Source: Atkinsonella hypoxylon
Lineage: Eukaryota > Ascomycota > Sordariomycetes > Hypocreales > Clavicipitaceae
NCBI GenBank assembly: GCA_000729835.1
Contig: JFHB01000088.1
Location: forward strand, 1 to 64,000
Direction of reading: 5' to 3'
Length of the DNA: 64,000 nucleotides
The notes below the pieces were generated by a model. It ran no database searches. It was not told the origin of the DNA and saw only the letters and a list, made by a program, of their open reading frames with translations. The position numbers and the translations under genes are program-made. Below are positions 24,481 through 35,026 of the stretch, one piece after another (position 1 is the stretch's first letter; each line of letters starts with the position of its first letter).

Positions 24481-26523
24481 TTACATTTCTAGCGTCTTAT
24501 TACGCTGTTTTATCAGTAACAGTGTATTCATATTAACAAGTGGAAACTCATGAATATAGCCCTTCGTCGGCCTTTTTGCCCCTTCTGGGTACCGAATGTT
24601 ATACCGAAGCAGAAGTATTGCGAAGATCGTTTTAAGCATATCAGATGCCATGAAGCGACCTGGACAAGCCCATTTGCCGTACCCAAAATGCAGGTGAGAT
24701 TTATCCGTCGTAGCATACTGATGCTTTTTGTCCTCGTTTGAATCCCGGCAGCGCTGTTCGTAGTATCGAAGACCATTGAACGAAGCTGGATTTGCTATTA
24801 CATTTGGGTCATGAGAGATGGAGTACGGTGCTATACAGAGCTGAGTGTTGTACGGAACATGCGTCCCATCTTGTAATGTAATACCGGCAGGAGCTGTTAC
24901 TACCCGGATAAATCCTACTATTAATAAGACGTTAGAACTCTAGCGTACTGAAGATTGTTTGGGACTGCCGACTTGGTTAAACATACACAGGCTGAGAGGA
25001 TTATGTCGTTGCGATCTTAGCAACGTCGATAGTTAGTATAATGGAAAAACGAGAAGTACGTCGGAATTATTGGGATGATACTGACTCCCTCAGAAAGCTG
25101 TCCATTTTGCGTAAATCGCCTAAGGCCCGTTTTGTGATACGCATTTCATTGTTTCGTAAAACATGTAGAGCTTCCTCGCGCAGCAATTCAATAAACTCAG
25201 AGTGGGAAAGGAGATCGAAAAGCGCATGTACTGCGGAGGCGGCAGTACTGTGGCCCGCAATTGCGTTCATAGTGAGCATTATTTCGGCTACAACATCAGG
25301 TCGACCATCCTTATCCCCTGTTTTAGTCATATCCATAACTGCTTGCAGCAAATCATTGGCTTTCATGTGATCAACACTGTTGCATTTCTCGAGCTCTCGC
25401 CGACGTTGCATTTCTAGAACGAGAGCGTTCTTTGCTTCACGGATGCAGGCCTTGTACTTCCATGACCAAGGAAGGCAAATGTTTAACAGGGGCTGAGCAA
25501 ACCTTGGAACAGACCTCATAGCTATCTGTGTCATTGTTACTGGCAAAAATGTCAGCCTCTCTATTGCCTATGATTGGTTTCAAGCCGTACCGTAATGAGC
25601 ATGACCATTGGTCGCATTAAACCATTTGAGATCCCGACATAAAGGCAATCCAACAAAAATTCGATGTGTTATTCGCTCCACTGCTTTTAAAAAAAATGGC
25701 TGGATTTGTATTGGTGTCCAATCTGTCAAATAAGTCAGTGCTGAGGGGAGGAGGTTTTGGGCCATGGGACATCGAATGTTGTGTACCTTTGCAAGCCGGA
25801 AGGTCAGTGTTTAGACAATATTGAAACTCATCTTCAATATCATCGCATAGTTTCGCAAGGTTTGGAGTGATTTTCATCTGTAATAGATTAAGTAGGGTTC
25901 TAGCAGACGGTTCGGCAGGGTATACATACCTGGAGCGCTCGAATACCGATATCGTTCTCCCCGAGTAAGGTGATGCCACTGTAGCAGCCACCGAAATTCT
26001 AGCAATTTCGAACACATGAGCTCCAATTTGTACTAATGCGTTGAATTATTCGGAAATGGCATTCCTCACCCGAATCAAACCATGAATTGCGCTCAACTCC
26101 TCAGGTGGCTTGTTGTGTAGATCATCTAAATATTTAGGAGATACAACAAGGATGTCACCGTCATAGCGTGAAACCTGGAACAAAGAATCTTTCCACTATT
26201 TCGGACATGTTATCGTCCCATCGTGTCCTAGTACAAGAAATTCATGTGATAAAGCATACCTTGGCATAGCCTTCGCGTATCATCGAAGCAGCATTGTAGA
26301 CATAACGTATCCGAACCAAGAGCGGCGGCTCCCATGGTGAACGATATCCGGCGAAAGGAACAGTAACACCGGCAGAAGTCTTCCAATATGGCAAAGTGCA
26401 TAATACCAAGACAAGTAGAGCGACAATTAATTGTCGCGAAGGAATGTGGCGAATTGACCAACTGTTCAAGGACGATAAAGCGTTACTCAGAAGGAGTCCG
26501 GTTGTTGAATTACCGTATTGCAT
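24481..26523 (-). CDS. Cytochrome P450, indole-diterpene PaxP-like
   Basis: Microsomal P450 expected to oxidise the paspaline-type core; PaxP-family enzymes carry out oxidative demethylation steps. I place eight exons: 26,523-26,260; 26,195-26,070; 25,998-25,930; 25,877-25,787; 25,722-25,591; 25,539-25,086; 25,015-24,987; 24,917-24,481 (about 533 aa, normal for the family). An N-terminal membrane anchor lies at residues ~31-47. The K-helix ExxR (Glu-Ser-Gln-Arg, ~379-382) is formed across an intron, with its Gln and Arg in a 29-nt exon. The haem loop Phe-Gly-Tyr-Gly-x-x-x-Cys-Pro-Gly has its Cys near 473. The start is the first ATG; the longer frame upstream begins with GTG. The exon chain keeps phase throughout. 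It could instead act in another oxidation step of the same pathway. Confidence 0.82.
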
Positions 26524-27062
26524 TTTTAAGTAATCACAGATTAGGGCTGTATTGAAGGTTTTTTGGTACCTGCTATATTGACTCACATCGAAGAGGATGA
26601 AAAGGAGGTTTGGTCAGAGGGTAGTAGTGGGAGGTGGGAACAAAAACCTGTATATATAAATTTATTGACGTAAGATGCTGAGGTCCACCTAGTGACAGCT
26701 ATCAGCGTTATCATTACATCCGCCACTTGTGGAGCTTATGCCGTGACCAGGTTGTCAAGGATTCTTTATTGGCCGATGCGTAAGTATCTCGCTGAAATTG
26801 ATGTGCCGCACGAAACATATTGTGGGTACGTAACCAGGAACTAAAGGTCCAGACCCCAAGACATTCTAGATTTCCAGCAAGATTCACAAAAACATGTTTC
26901 ATATATACTGGTACTTTGATTTCATAAGAAGCGAAGTAAAAGCTAGCATATTGAGTATAATGCTTATTGTTCGTGGATATTTTGCAGTCCTGCCTATCCC
27001 CTTAATCAAATTAGCCTTTTTATCTCTAACATTCAGTTCTTGTGCTATACAAGGCTAATATA

Positions 27063-28690
27063 CTACAAAATGCTTATAAACACCACAACCAAAGTTGCAA
27101 CAAGGTATGCGGCATGTTGCATTCTAAATTTTGGTCGCAAGCAGGTCAAACTCTGTAGAATGAATTTCCATGAACCTCCCCATGCTCCATGGAGCGACCT
27201 GGCAGGCAAATCTATAAAATCTATTCTTGTCGCGCCACTTATAGAAAGACCAGCGATGCCAGCAGGTGCGTCACACAAGAACGGAATAAGATATCGTCCG
27301 AGAAGTCTTTTCCCAATACCCTGATTCGCATGCATACGAACCAAAAACTCTGATTGCGCGCATATACTTTGTGTACGAGCCTTCTGGGCTTTAGAGAATT
27401 CCTGAAGCATCAAGCAGACATCTCCAGCTGAATCCATGCCCAACGAAAGCTTTTCATGAAGAAGATTTGCAAGCCTAGCAGCGTCCTCGATCGCCATATT
27501 TGCACCTTGCCCTATATTTGGGGCCATCTACAATTGATTAACGATGAATTCAGTTCACGTTAGTGACAGCGGACGACAGTTTTCATTGTTGTCGCTCCAA
27601 GCAATGTGAAAATGGACAGGAAATGTTATGTACATACCTTGCGGATAGCATCGCCAATGCACACTAAGCGGCCGTAGTTCCATTGCTTGAACACTCCTTC
27701 CTCAAGCGGTGTCATTTTGAAGATTGTGCATCTTGACCATACATCTTCAAAGAACAATGTATCAGCGAATTTGTTCGTCCGTAGTCCTTCGCAGATCCGT
27801 CTAGCTGTATGTGTGGCATCCATCTCCCCTTCAGCAAAGTTCTGTGGTGTCTTTAAAATGATGAACCAGAAGAGCTTGGATTGTTTTCCTGTCATTAAGT
27901 GTATTGAAACTCCATCATCTAGACAACTGAGTTGCGTTCCGGGTTTGATATGTTGAACATCAATAGAAATGCCGTATATGCATGAATATTCGTATTTGAT
28001 ACCTGAATATCTCCTTGATAAGAAAAGGAATTCTGCAATCGACACCTGGGTAACATACCTGTGGTTGGCTTTTCCGCTACTGACACATGGGAGGCTTCCT
28101 TCAAATGCCTCCAGATTTCCGTCCGAACGAAGCTATGGACTCCGTCGGCACCAACCACAACATCTGCTGCATACTCAGTACCATCGGAGGTTTTTGCTAT
28201 AACGTTATCTTGATCATTTGAGATAGATATCACTCTTTTCTCTGTAAAAATACAGTCCTTGTTATGGAGCTTATTATATAGTATTTGGAGAAACTTTTGC
28301 CTCTCCAGAAAAGACACAGGATACCCATAGCTGATTAGTGTATGAAATTAGCAAACTTTCCGGGCAAATGTATTTCCCTTTATTATCTCATTGTTCGTAC
28401 CTAGAGTGCAATGCTTTAGGATATTGACTTTTGAACGAGAACCCATCTGAGTATCGTATTACAGCGAGTTCTAGAGGTTCAATTTCATCCTCAATGTCGT
28501 TGAAGATGCCCAGCTGGTCAAGAATACGTCCACCATTTGGCAAAACGCCAATTGAGGCACCAAGCTGGGGAGCGATTTGATTACCCTGCTCAAGAATGGT
28601 GAAGGAAATACCGAGCTTTTCCAAGCAGTGGGCTAGCGAGAGTCCAGCCACAGATCCTCCGACGATTAATACCTTGAAGCCACTCGTCAT
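27063..28690 (-). CDS. paxM: FAD-dependent monooxygenase (prenyl-indole epoxidase), PaxM-like
   Basis: Flavoprotein that, in this family, epoxidises the geranylgeranyl chain of 3-geranylgeranylindole so that the B cyclase can close the rings. Four exons: 28,690-28,401; 28,330-28,059; 28,002-27,638; 27,527-27,063 (463 aa, close to family size). Visible motifs are the FAD-binding Gly-Gly-Ser-Val-Ala-Gly at ~11-16, Gly-Ala-Asp-Gly near 160, and Gly-Asp-Ala...Met-Ala-Pro-Asn-Ile-Gly-Gln-Gly at ~304-317, the last formed across an intron. The C-terminus is a hydrophobic segment (~448-463), probably a membrane tail. It shares the minus strand with the PaxP-like gene and points away from the PaxA-like gene. 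No break is seen. Confidence 0.9.
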
Positions 28691-30021
28691 GTTTCTGAAT
28701 AGTTACTGTTTCGACGCGGCGTTCCCTTACCGAGGGCTCTAGTGCGATCGAGTCTTCCTCGAACGAAAAAGCTTGGTCTGATGTCCAGTCGATCAAGATG
28801 GTTCGCCTCCACATGTCAGACGAGGATGCTCTTATCATTCATGCACTGACATGTGTCTACGGAATATAGCTACGCTATCCTGTGATGGGGTATGAACATA
28901 GGAATGGTGCGTATTCCGTAAGCATTGCTATGTTAGCAAAATGAAGAGGAAACTACCAAAAAAGTGGGGTAAAAGTGGAGATTTGCGCGAATTGCATTTC
29001 AATACTCGTATCTATTAAGAAATTTAGCTTCCCGATTGAGCCACCCAAATTGGGTATAGCGCGGTGGGACTTTGCGCTATGCTGATTGGCTGGAACTTAC
29101 TAAATAATGCGTTCTACTAGGTGAATCAGCGCCTAGTATTAATGTGGACCTAACCGCTAATTCTGCCCAATTTTAGCCAATTAGAGCCCGCTTAGCAATT
29201 GATAGGAACACGTGCCACGCATTGCGCTATACCCAATTGGGGTGGCTCATTGCTGGGGTAGGTGGCTCACACCCCTTCAACTTAACTTAAGCTTCGGCAT
29301 CAAAATCGGCAAACGAGCGAGCCGAACTGACCTATCTATTCAAAACTCAAATCGGTTCTAAAGCGATATCTTAGCCCCACAGCTCATGCATTGTAGCCTC
29401 GCTACAGATCTAGATTGATCTGCCGGTAGATGCAAGACATAGGATACCCCCTATTTGTATAATCCTTGTTAGGACCACGTTAGAGCTGCTTAGTTACGTA
29501 AGAGATATAAGTAAACTAGCTGAGGCTCTCTATAGCGCTAAAGTGTGGGTCCCACAACTAATAATTGTATTTATACAGAGTAGTACCAGTGTACTTAGTG
29601 CATTATCCCTGTACCTGCCGTAAGACACTTGCTAGGTCATCGGACCTATAGTTACCTTGTTCGATAAACCTCAAGATACTTCTTAACGGGCTTAAAAGCT
29701 AACTCCGAGCGCGTTTAGTGCAAGAAATTGCTAATGCTTCTATTATAATGACGTTTGCACGTCTATTGAAGTAATTATTAAGTGGTGAACATGGGTGGAG
29801 GGGTGGAAGGATGCTCCTATTCGATACCTTGTGCTATGCTAATACACAGCTGTGTTTTCTTTGATTTTCTCTTCCCAAAAAAAAAATCCTGGTGCAAATA
29901 AAACAGCAGCTAAGCCCCTATCTTTTGAGGGCAGTAATGACAACATTATACTCTGAGCACAGCTCAAGACTACATTAAAATCAAACCTCAAGTCATTATC
30001 AAAAATTCGTTATCTGCTCAC
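28691..30021. promoter_or_regulatory. Divergent intergenic region between PaxM-like and PaxA-like genes
   Basis: This 1.33 kb region separates two genes that start away from each other, so both promoters should lie here. It holds a small inverted-repeat element at 29,037-29,249 (listed separately). An A-run sits at 29,878-29,886 and a second GGTAGGTGGCTCACACCCC motif lies just right of the element. I see no coding frame. Confidence 0.5.
29037..29249. mobile_element. MITE-like inverted-repeat element (213 bp)
   Basis: Terminal inverted repeats of about 26 bp read TGAGCCACCC(A/C)AATTGGG at both ends, and the arms extend into TATAGCGC. If the ends are taken at GAGCC/GGCTC, ATT is directly repeated on both sides. 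No protein is encoded. It lies in the divergent promoter region of two cluster genes. Confidence 0.65.
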
Positions 30022-30923
30022 ATGTCGCGAAGTCGCCGGCTTTTCAATCTTCTGCAGATCCTTTTGGGGTCGGCGGCGATGATATGGAAGGCACTGGAAG
30101 GATTTCCAATCATTGATTTTCTAGGCCTGTTGCGGCTCATGGACTCTTCGGAGACTGCATTGAGCTACAAAAGCAAATCCACATGTTTCGGATTTTATAT
30201 GGGTATGTCTGTGCTATCCATGTGGGATAACTGGCCTTGGTTTTCGCTTCATTGTATTCTCTATATCGGTCAGCTAGTCGGGTTTCTCTTAATAATCCTA
30301 CATGAGACCGTGCCGCATGGAGGACCACTCAACAAGCTCGGGTAGGTGATTTCTTCACTCCACGACTCCTACTCGCTGACGATGCCTACGTTATAAATTG
30401 AAGAGGCTTTGCTGCAATAGGTTATCTCTTTCATATCCTCGGCCTTTCAACTGTTCTACCTATGTTTTCACTATGGGTCTTTAATAGTCGTCGTGCCACG
30501 AATTTGGCAACAGCATCGTCAAGACGAACAAAGAATACTTTGATCATTATTTTCTGGTTCTCTGGGATTCTACATGTTGCAGCTTTTTTGGTGGCATTTG
30601 CAGCAACTCTGCTGTTTCGGGATGCTACTTCTCCTTTTCACATCGTGAATAGCCTTCTTGGAGTACCTGATTGCTCACAACTCCCGTGTTCTGCGATCGC
30701 TCAGAGACACGCGAGGCTCAGGCAGATCAATGAGATAACCGGCACTTCAAGTGGATTTTTCATGACCTTAGGGCTATATTCCCAGGCTCTCGAGGCAAAT
30801 AACTCCCGCTTGAGCTCACGACTTCTTAAAAGAACGTTTCTTGTTAGTTTGATAGCTGGTCCAGCTGCAAGTGGCGCTGATGTGCTGCTTCTACGAGAGT
30901 CGCTCATAAGGTCCAGAAAATAA
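30022..30923 (+). CDS. Polytopic membrane protein of the cluster, PaxA/LtmS-like
   Basis: Two exons, 30,022-30,341 and 30,404-30,923, give 279 aa. The 62 bp intron restores one frame. The protein has several hydrophobic segments, the clearest around residues 60-95, 110-130, 150-175 and 250-275, and no soluble domain. Every known indole-diterpene cluster of the pax/ltm type carries a small integral membrane gene (paxA, ltmS, idtS/A) whose role is less certain than that of B or C; some relatives are proposed to act as cyclases or to support cyclisation. I assign it by size, topology and position rather than by a diagnostic motif. It is divergent from the PaxM-like gene. Confidence 0.6.
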
Positions 30924-31159
30924 TGTGGGCGGAAAGATGTCCGATAAAAAACAGTGATACTATACTTGTATATTATTTAGTAAGACCTATAGACAATTTT
31001 GCTTGAGATTGATATTGCATAGGTCGTGTTGAAGTTGAAACAATATCGCCACTTTACAGTGGGTCTTAAGTAATTCCGAAAAAATCGCATTAAATTTTTG
31101 TAGATATTTACATTACGTTAATTAATGCAAATAACACCTTTACTTTAAGATATAATTAT

Positions 31160-31511
31160 TGTTGTAGACTCGAGTCTTAGGCTTGGGTCTTTATATAGAT
31201 ACTAGAAGACAGTTAGAGAGAGAAAGGTATTTATACAGGCAGTAAGAAGGGGGCAGGCTGTATTTGTCCGCCTATTAGCTAGAACTTTGCTAGGCTCTAT
31301 AAAAGGGACCTTAGCTATAGAATATAGAATTAGGGTCTTATAAAGAGAAAGAGTCTACCTCCTAATATATAGTATAGAGGTAAAGAGAGTAAGAAAGGTT
31401 CTCTCTCTTTTTCTTTCTCTCCTTTATAACTATAGTTCTTACTATAGATATTAGTTTATAGCAGCTATTAAGCTAGTCTATTATATACTATAATTATTCT
31501 ATAAAAACACA
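31160..31511 (-). repeat. LTR relic, family X
   Basis: A 352 bp repeat matching 187-536 in inverted orientation. On the minus strand it begins TGTGTTTTTATAG and ends GTCTACAACA. Flanking 5-mers differ, so no target duplication is visible. It carries TA-rich, RIP-like composition. Confidence 0.65.
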
Positions 31512-31516
31512 CTAGT

Positions 31517-31717
31517 TGTTATGGATGGAACCAACGGTTTATGGTTGGATCCGTTGTTGGAGCGTCGGATTCGACGGGTTATACAATAACTCGTGAGATG
31601 GGTCGTAAGAGTCTCTGAATGGAGCATCTAGTAAAGTAATAACGTAATTGATAGTTGATTCTTGAATCTGACTACTTGAGCGTTGCTTCTGCGGATCCGT
31701 GGGATTATCCCGTAACA
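31517..31717 (-). repeat. Solo LTR of the 9.7 kb gypsy family
   Basis: On the minus strand it starts TGTTACGGGATAATCC, as the LTRs at 2,116 and 11,561 do, and it shares the AAGTAGTCAGATTCAAG and AGATGCTCC blocks. It lacks about 40 bp near its 5' end compared with those copies. Unlike them it is not visibly RIP-mutated. Flanking 5-mers do not match. Confidence 0.7.
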
Positions 31718-31754
31718 AATATAGCCTCTAGCGATAAATTTAATATTGTAGCAA

Positions 31755-31932
31755 TGTCATAGAGTGGCCCAATTGGGCTATAGCGGATGCCTGCGCACTC
31801 TATGTGGGGGTTAGCCCCAATCCTAGCGTGGCCCACCAACCGCGACAAAAGGATACGTATTGTACAAGTCGCACGACTCTGTACAATTGACATCTATATT
31901 ACAAGACTAGGTCAAAGACCTAGTTCGTTACA
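31755..31932 (+). repeat. Short solo LTR-like repeat with target duplication AGCAA
   Basis: A 178 bp repeat shared with 46,550-46,736. It begins TGTCATAGAG, ends CTAGTTCGTTACA, and is flanked on both sides by AGCAA. The common core includes GCGGATGCCTGCGCACTC. The perfect 5 bp duplication supports an independent insertion by an LTR-type or TRIM element. Confidence 0.75.
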
Positions 31933-32346
31933 AGCAATAATAAAAAGATTAATGCAATATACGTTATACTTAAGATATTATAAATTACTGTATGTTATAA
32001 GGCTACTGCCTAATTAACTAGCGTTGTAGCTACTGTTGTAGCAAAAAACAGCTCTATAGCTTGAAAAGAAACATCGGAGGTACTTCTGCACTAATAGGTG
32101 TGCAGGGACCCTTCCTGTTTTGGTTAGGTCTAGTGCGTTATCTGAAAGCTCCGGTGCATTATTTACGTGCGTATAGTTTTATATGCCAGAATTTTCACCG
32201 CCTGATAAATTAGGCCACCTTATGGTCCTACCTAGACCCTCACGCAAAAATAATGATCGCTTCAACTTCAAGATATCGCACTTAATATAGGTGAACTATG
32301 TCACATGAAAATTGTCATGTCTGGCATTAAGTGCCTATGGATAGAT

Positions 32347-33470
32347 TCACACCGTGAAATGCATATGCTCTTTTCTTCCCCAGACAGCGATCAATTTCTC
32401 TAGACCCTCACCTGCTTCATGGAGCTCTTTCATGCACGTGTTCTTCACACTGGGAGACTCTAACGCCTCAAGTGCCCTGTCGATGTCGCCTTTACCTGGG
32501 CTCTGAAATACCTTCCGCATCTGCGACTCGGTAAGATTGTCGTTAAGAGCAACTACAACAGGAAAAGACAATTCTCTGTTTCGCAGGTCTTCTCCAATCG
32601 TGCCTTTGTTGGTAGCGTACTCTCCAGAATATATGTTCTTGCAATCGTTTTGTAACTGTGCATACCAGCTACATGTGCATAGCGATGACCTTAGCTTAAA
32701 TATCTTGCATTAAGAATAAGTGAAAAGACAAGAACATACCCAAATCGTCTTAACAAATCGTCTAATTGATTCCCTCCATCGTTTAAGAGCCTTCCTAGAA
32801 GCACAAAAAGTGTTCCCGTCTTCAATACAGCCATTTTCTTGTAGGCTAGGAGGCTCTCGTCACCCTGGAAACTGAAAGCTCGCAAACCGTCCCGACGCCA
32901 GACCAAGGACATGTCTTGACCTTCGAGTATTAGTTCTAGCGCCCTAAGAATCTCCATTCCAAAGAGAGGCTGCTCTTTTATTGCTCGATTGATCACTTTT
33001 GTGAGAATAAAATATGCTCTATTTGCAGTTTCACAGGAGCCGTAAAGCAAGTGAGCCGTGATCTGGTTCTTCCGCTTGGAGCTGTTGTCGCAAATGTCGT
33101 CAACCAAAATCAGACAAAGATGTACAGCATCCATAATATCCAGGATCAAAGCGTATTTCTGGGGATCTTCGGTTTTCAGTGTTGGATGAAACATCTCCAC
33201 AAAGTGTGAGAAGTGATTATGTCCATAGATGCCAAGCAGATAGTTGTAAGGACAATCAGAAATCTCAGGAGTGCTGTTGTTGTCGCCACCGCTGTCTTTC
33301 TGGATTGCTTTTACCTGACGATAGCCATAGCCATAATGGTCAACAGGTGGGGAGACGACAGATTTGTACTTGGATGTGTTTTTGAATAGAAATCCGAGTG
33401 TAAATGCAGACAAAAGTGCCGAAATATTAATCACTGCAGAGCGACCCGCGAACCATACTCCTGGGCTCAT
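32347..33470 (-). CDS. paxC: Indole geranylgeranyl transferase, PaxC-like prenyltransferase
   Basis: Trans-prenyltransferase-fold enzyme that in this pathway joins geranylgeranyl diphosphate to an indole donor to give 3-geranylgeranylindole. Two exons: 33,470-32,740 and 32,668-32,347 (350 aa). The first Asp-rich motif is Asp-Asp-Ile-Cys-Asp (~124-128). The second is weakened to Asn-Asp-Cys-Lys-Asn (~251-255), read across the intron, in keeping with C-type enzymes that differ from true GGPP synthases. A hydrophobic N-terminal stretch (~12-30) precedes a ~40-residue leader before the fold. The open frame extends upstream but starts with TTG, so I take the ATG at 33,470. It is divergent from the PaxB-like gene with only ~240-300 bp between starts. 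Confidence 0.87.
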
Positions 33471-33706
33471 CTTGAGATAGTAATATTTCACTGAGGGCAA
33501 GAGGTGTACAGAGAGAAGTTATGTGGCAAATTTTCGCATATGTCACAATGTGCGTAGAACCAATGCAGCGTAATGCCAGTGTATCTTATTAACTCACAGA
33601 CGCTGTGAATTCTCACTCAACGACCTTATAGAAGATTCCAGTTGCGCTGTTGGGTATTACCTAATCAACAGGCTTCCAAAAGTATTAAAAGCGGGAATAT
33701 ATCCTC
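33471..33706. promoter_or_regulatory. Shared divergent promoter of the PaxC-like and PaxB-like genes
   Basis: About 236 bp (300 bp if the PaxB-like protein starts at the second ATG) separate the two start codons on opposite strands. The two genes encode consecutive pathway steps, so co-regulation from this interval is likely. I see no recognised binding site. Confidence 0.55.
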
Positions 33707-34604
33707 ATGAATGCAGACTGGACAAACTCCCGGAAAACGCTTCCTATCATCATAGCCCCAATTATCATCATGGACGGATTCACCCATGTGCAGGAGGCGC
33801 CTCTAGCTTATCAGCAAGTCCAGTGGCTAGCCGACACTTTTGTCACCTTCATGGGGCTCGGCTGGGTCATCAATTACGTCTTGATGATTTGGCACTCCAG
33901 AAACGCCGAGTCACATAGCATGGCTCTTCTACCGCTTTGCAACAACCTTGCATGGGAGCTTGTATATACGGTTGTTTATCCATCTTCAAACAAAGTGGAA
34001 CTTGCGGCTTTCGTAGCAGGTGTCAGTTTGAACTTCTTTATCATGGCAGGCGCAGTCCGTTCTGCAGGGAGAGAGTGGAGTCACGCACCATTGATAGCTG
34101 ACAATGCAGCTTTCGTTCTTGTCGCGGGAATATTGGTATGCTTTACCGGCCACGTTGCATTGGCCATGGAGATAGGACCTGCACTGGCTTATTCCTGGGG
34201 TGCTGTTATCTGCCAACTGGCGTTGAGTATTGGGGGCCTGTGTCAACTACTACAGAGAAATAGTACCAAAGGGACATCATGGAAACTTTGGTGAGTTGAC
34301 AAAAGCAAAGACATTTCAACACTGTTTTAAGGCTCTTGTCAGCATATGACTTACGGTGTTCAGGTCAAGTAGGTTTTTCGGCTCATGTTGCACAGTTGGT
34401 TTTGCTTTTCTTCGTTGGATGTATTGGCCGGAGGTATATGGATGGTTAGCAAGCCCTCTCGTCCTATGGAGTCTCGCCACGTTTGCCGTGGCCGACTTAA
34501 CGTACGGAGTATGTCTCTACCTAGTGTCTCAGGCAGAGGATAAGACCGTCAAACTTCATCGATCCTCGAAATTTGCAACGGGAGCGAGCAACGGCATGGG
34601 CTGA
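33707..34604 (+). CDS. paxB: Integral membrane terpene cyclase, PaxB-like
   Basis: Cyclase that closes the epoxidised geranylgeranyl-indole into the polycyclic core. Two exons: 33,707-34,290 and 34,364-34,604. The upstream ATG gives 274 aa. The in-frame ATG at 33,770 (Met-Asp-Gly-Phe) gives 253 aa, closer to the family's ~245, and is the more likely start. Six or seven hydrophobic helices fill the protein. Family-typical stretches are visible: a Pro-Leu-Cys-Asn-Asn-Leu-Ala-Trp-Glu segment with the acidic residue thought to start cyclisation, Glu-Trp-Ser-His-Ala-Pro-Leu, Glu-Ile-Gly-Pro-x-Leu-Ala-Tyr-Ser-Trp-Gly, and Leu-Arg-Trp-Met-Tyr-Trp-Pro. Confidence 0.93.
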
Positions 34605-35026
34605 ATGGTTCTATCTCGTTTCGACGGGCCGATAGTTATATGCAAGTGCCGAACGGGAGCATGCCTTGCTGCATCACTAGTCAAGGCGATTTGTATCTTG
34701 CATGGTCTGTGGCTGCGTCAAATGAATTCTGTCTGCAAGTTTCTTGGGTCGGCTGCAAATTTGGACATTTCGGCCTGTCACATATTACCAGCATAATCAT
34801 GTGCTTGACGGAGAAGCATCTACTCCACTTTTGATATCTCGGCTACGCAGTTTACGATTGTTCACGCGTTAGTATCTTTTATATATACTTACTCGTTCTG
34901 AAATTATATCAGAGGTCATATTGCATTGATACGGTGCTGTTACATTGGTAAATAGTCTTGATACTGTTTGTATCCGTGATTTTCTATCCGATAATTCTAT
35001 CTATATTTTCCTAGGCTCTAGGGACA
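34605..35026. promoter_or_regulatory. Intergenic region upstream of the GGPP synthase
   Basis: This 422 bp stretch between two plus-strand genes holds no convincing coding frame. It must contain the PaxB-like 3' end signal and the PaxG-like promoter. A TATATATA-like run occurs at about 34,880-34,888. Confidence 0.45.

Larger units (their letters stand above)
30924..32346. other. Gap containing three LTR relics
   Basis: The gap between the PaxA-like and PaxC-like genes holds LTR copies at 31,160-31,511, 31,517-31,717 and 31,755-31,932 (separate entries). The remaining sequence (30,924-31,159 and 31,933-32,346) shows no gene; 31,933-32,080 is AT-rich. Confidence 0.6.

Noticed and set aside
25060..25100. 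Apparent stop and loss of the ExxR arginine in the PaxP-like P450
   Set aside because: Using the GTCAGT donor at 25,085 and a 29-nt exon at 24,987-25,015 restores the motif and the frame, so the gene looks intact.
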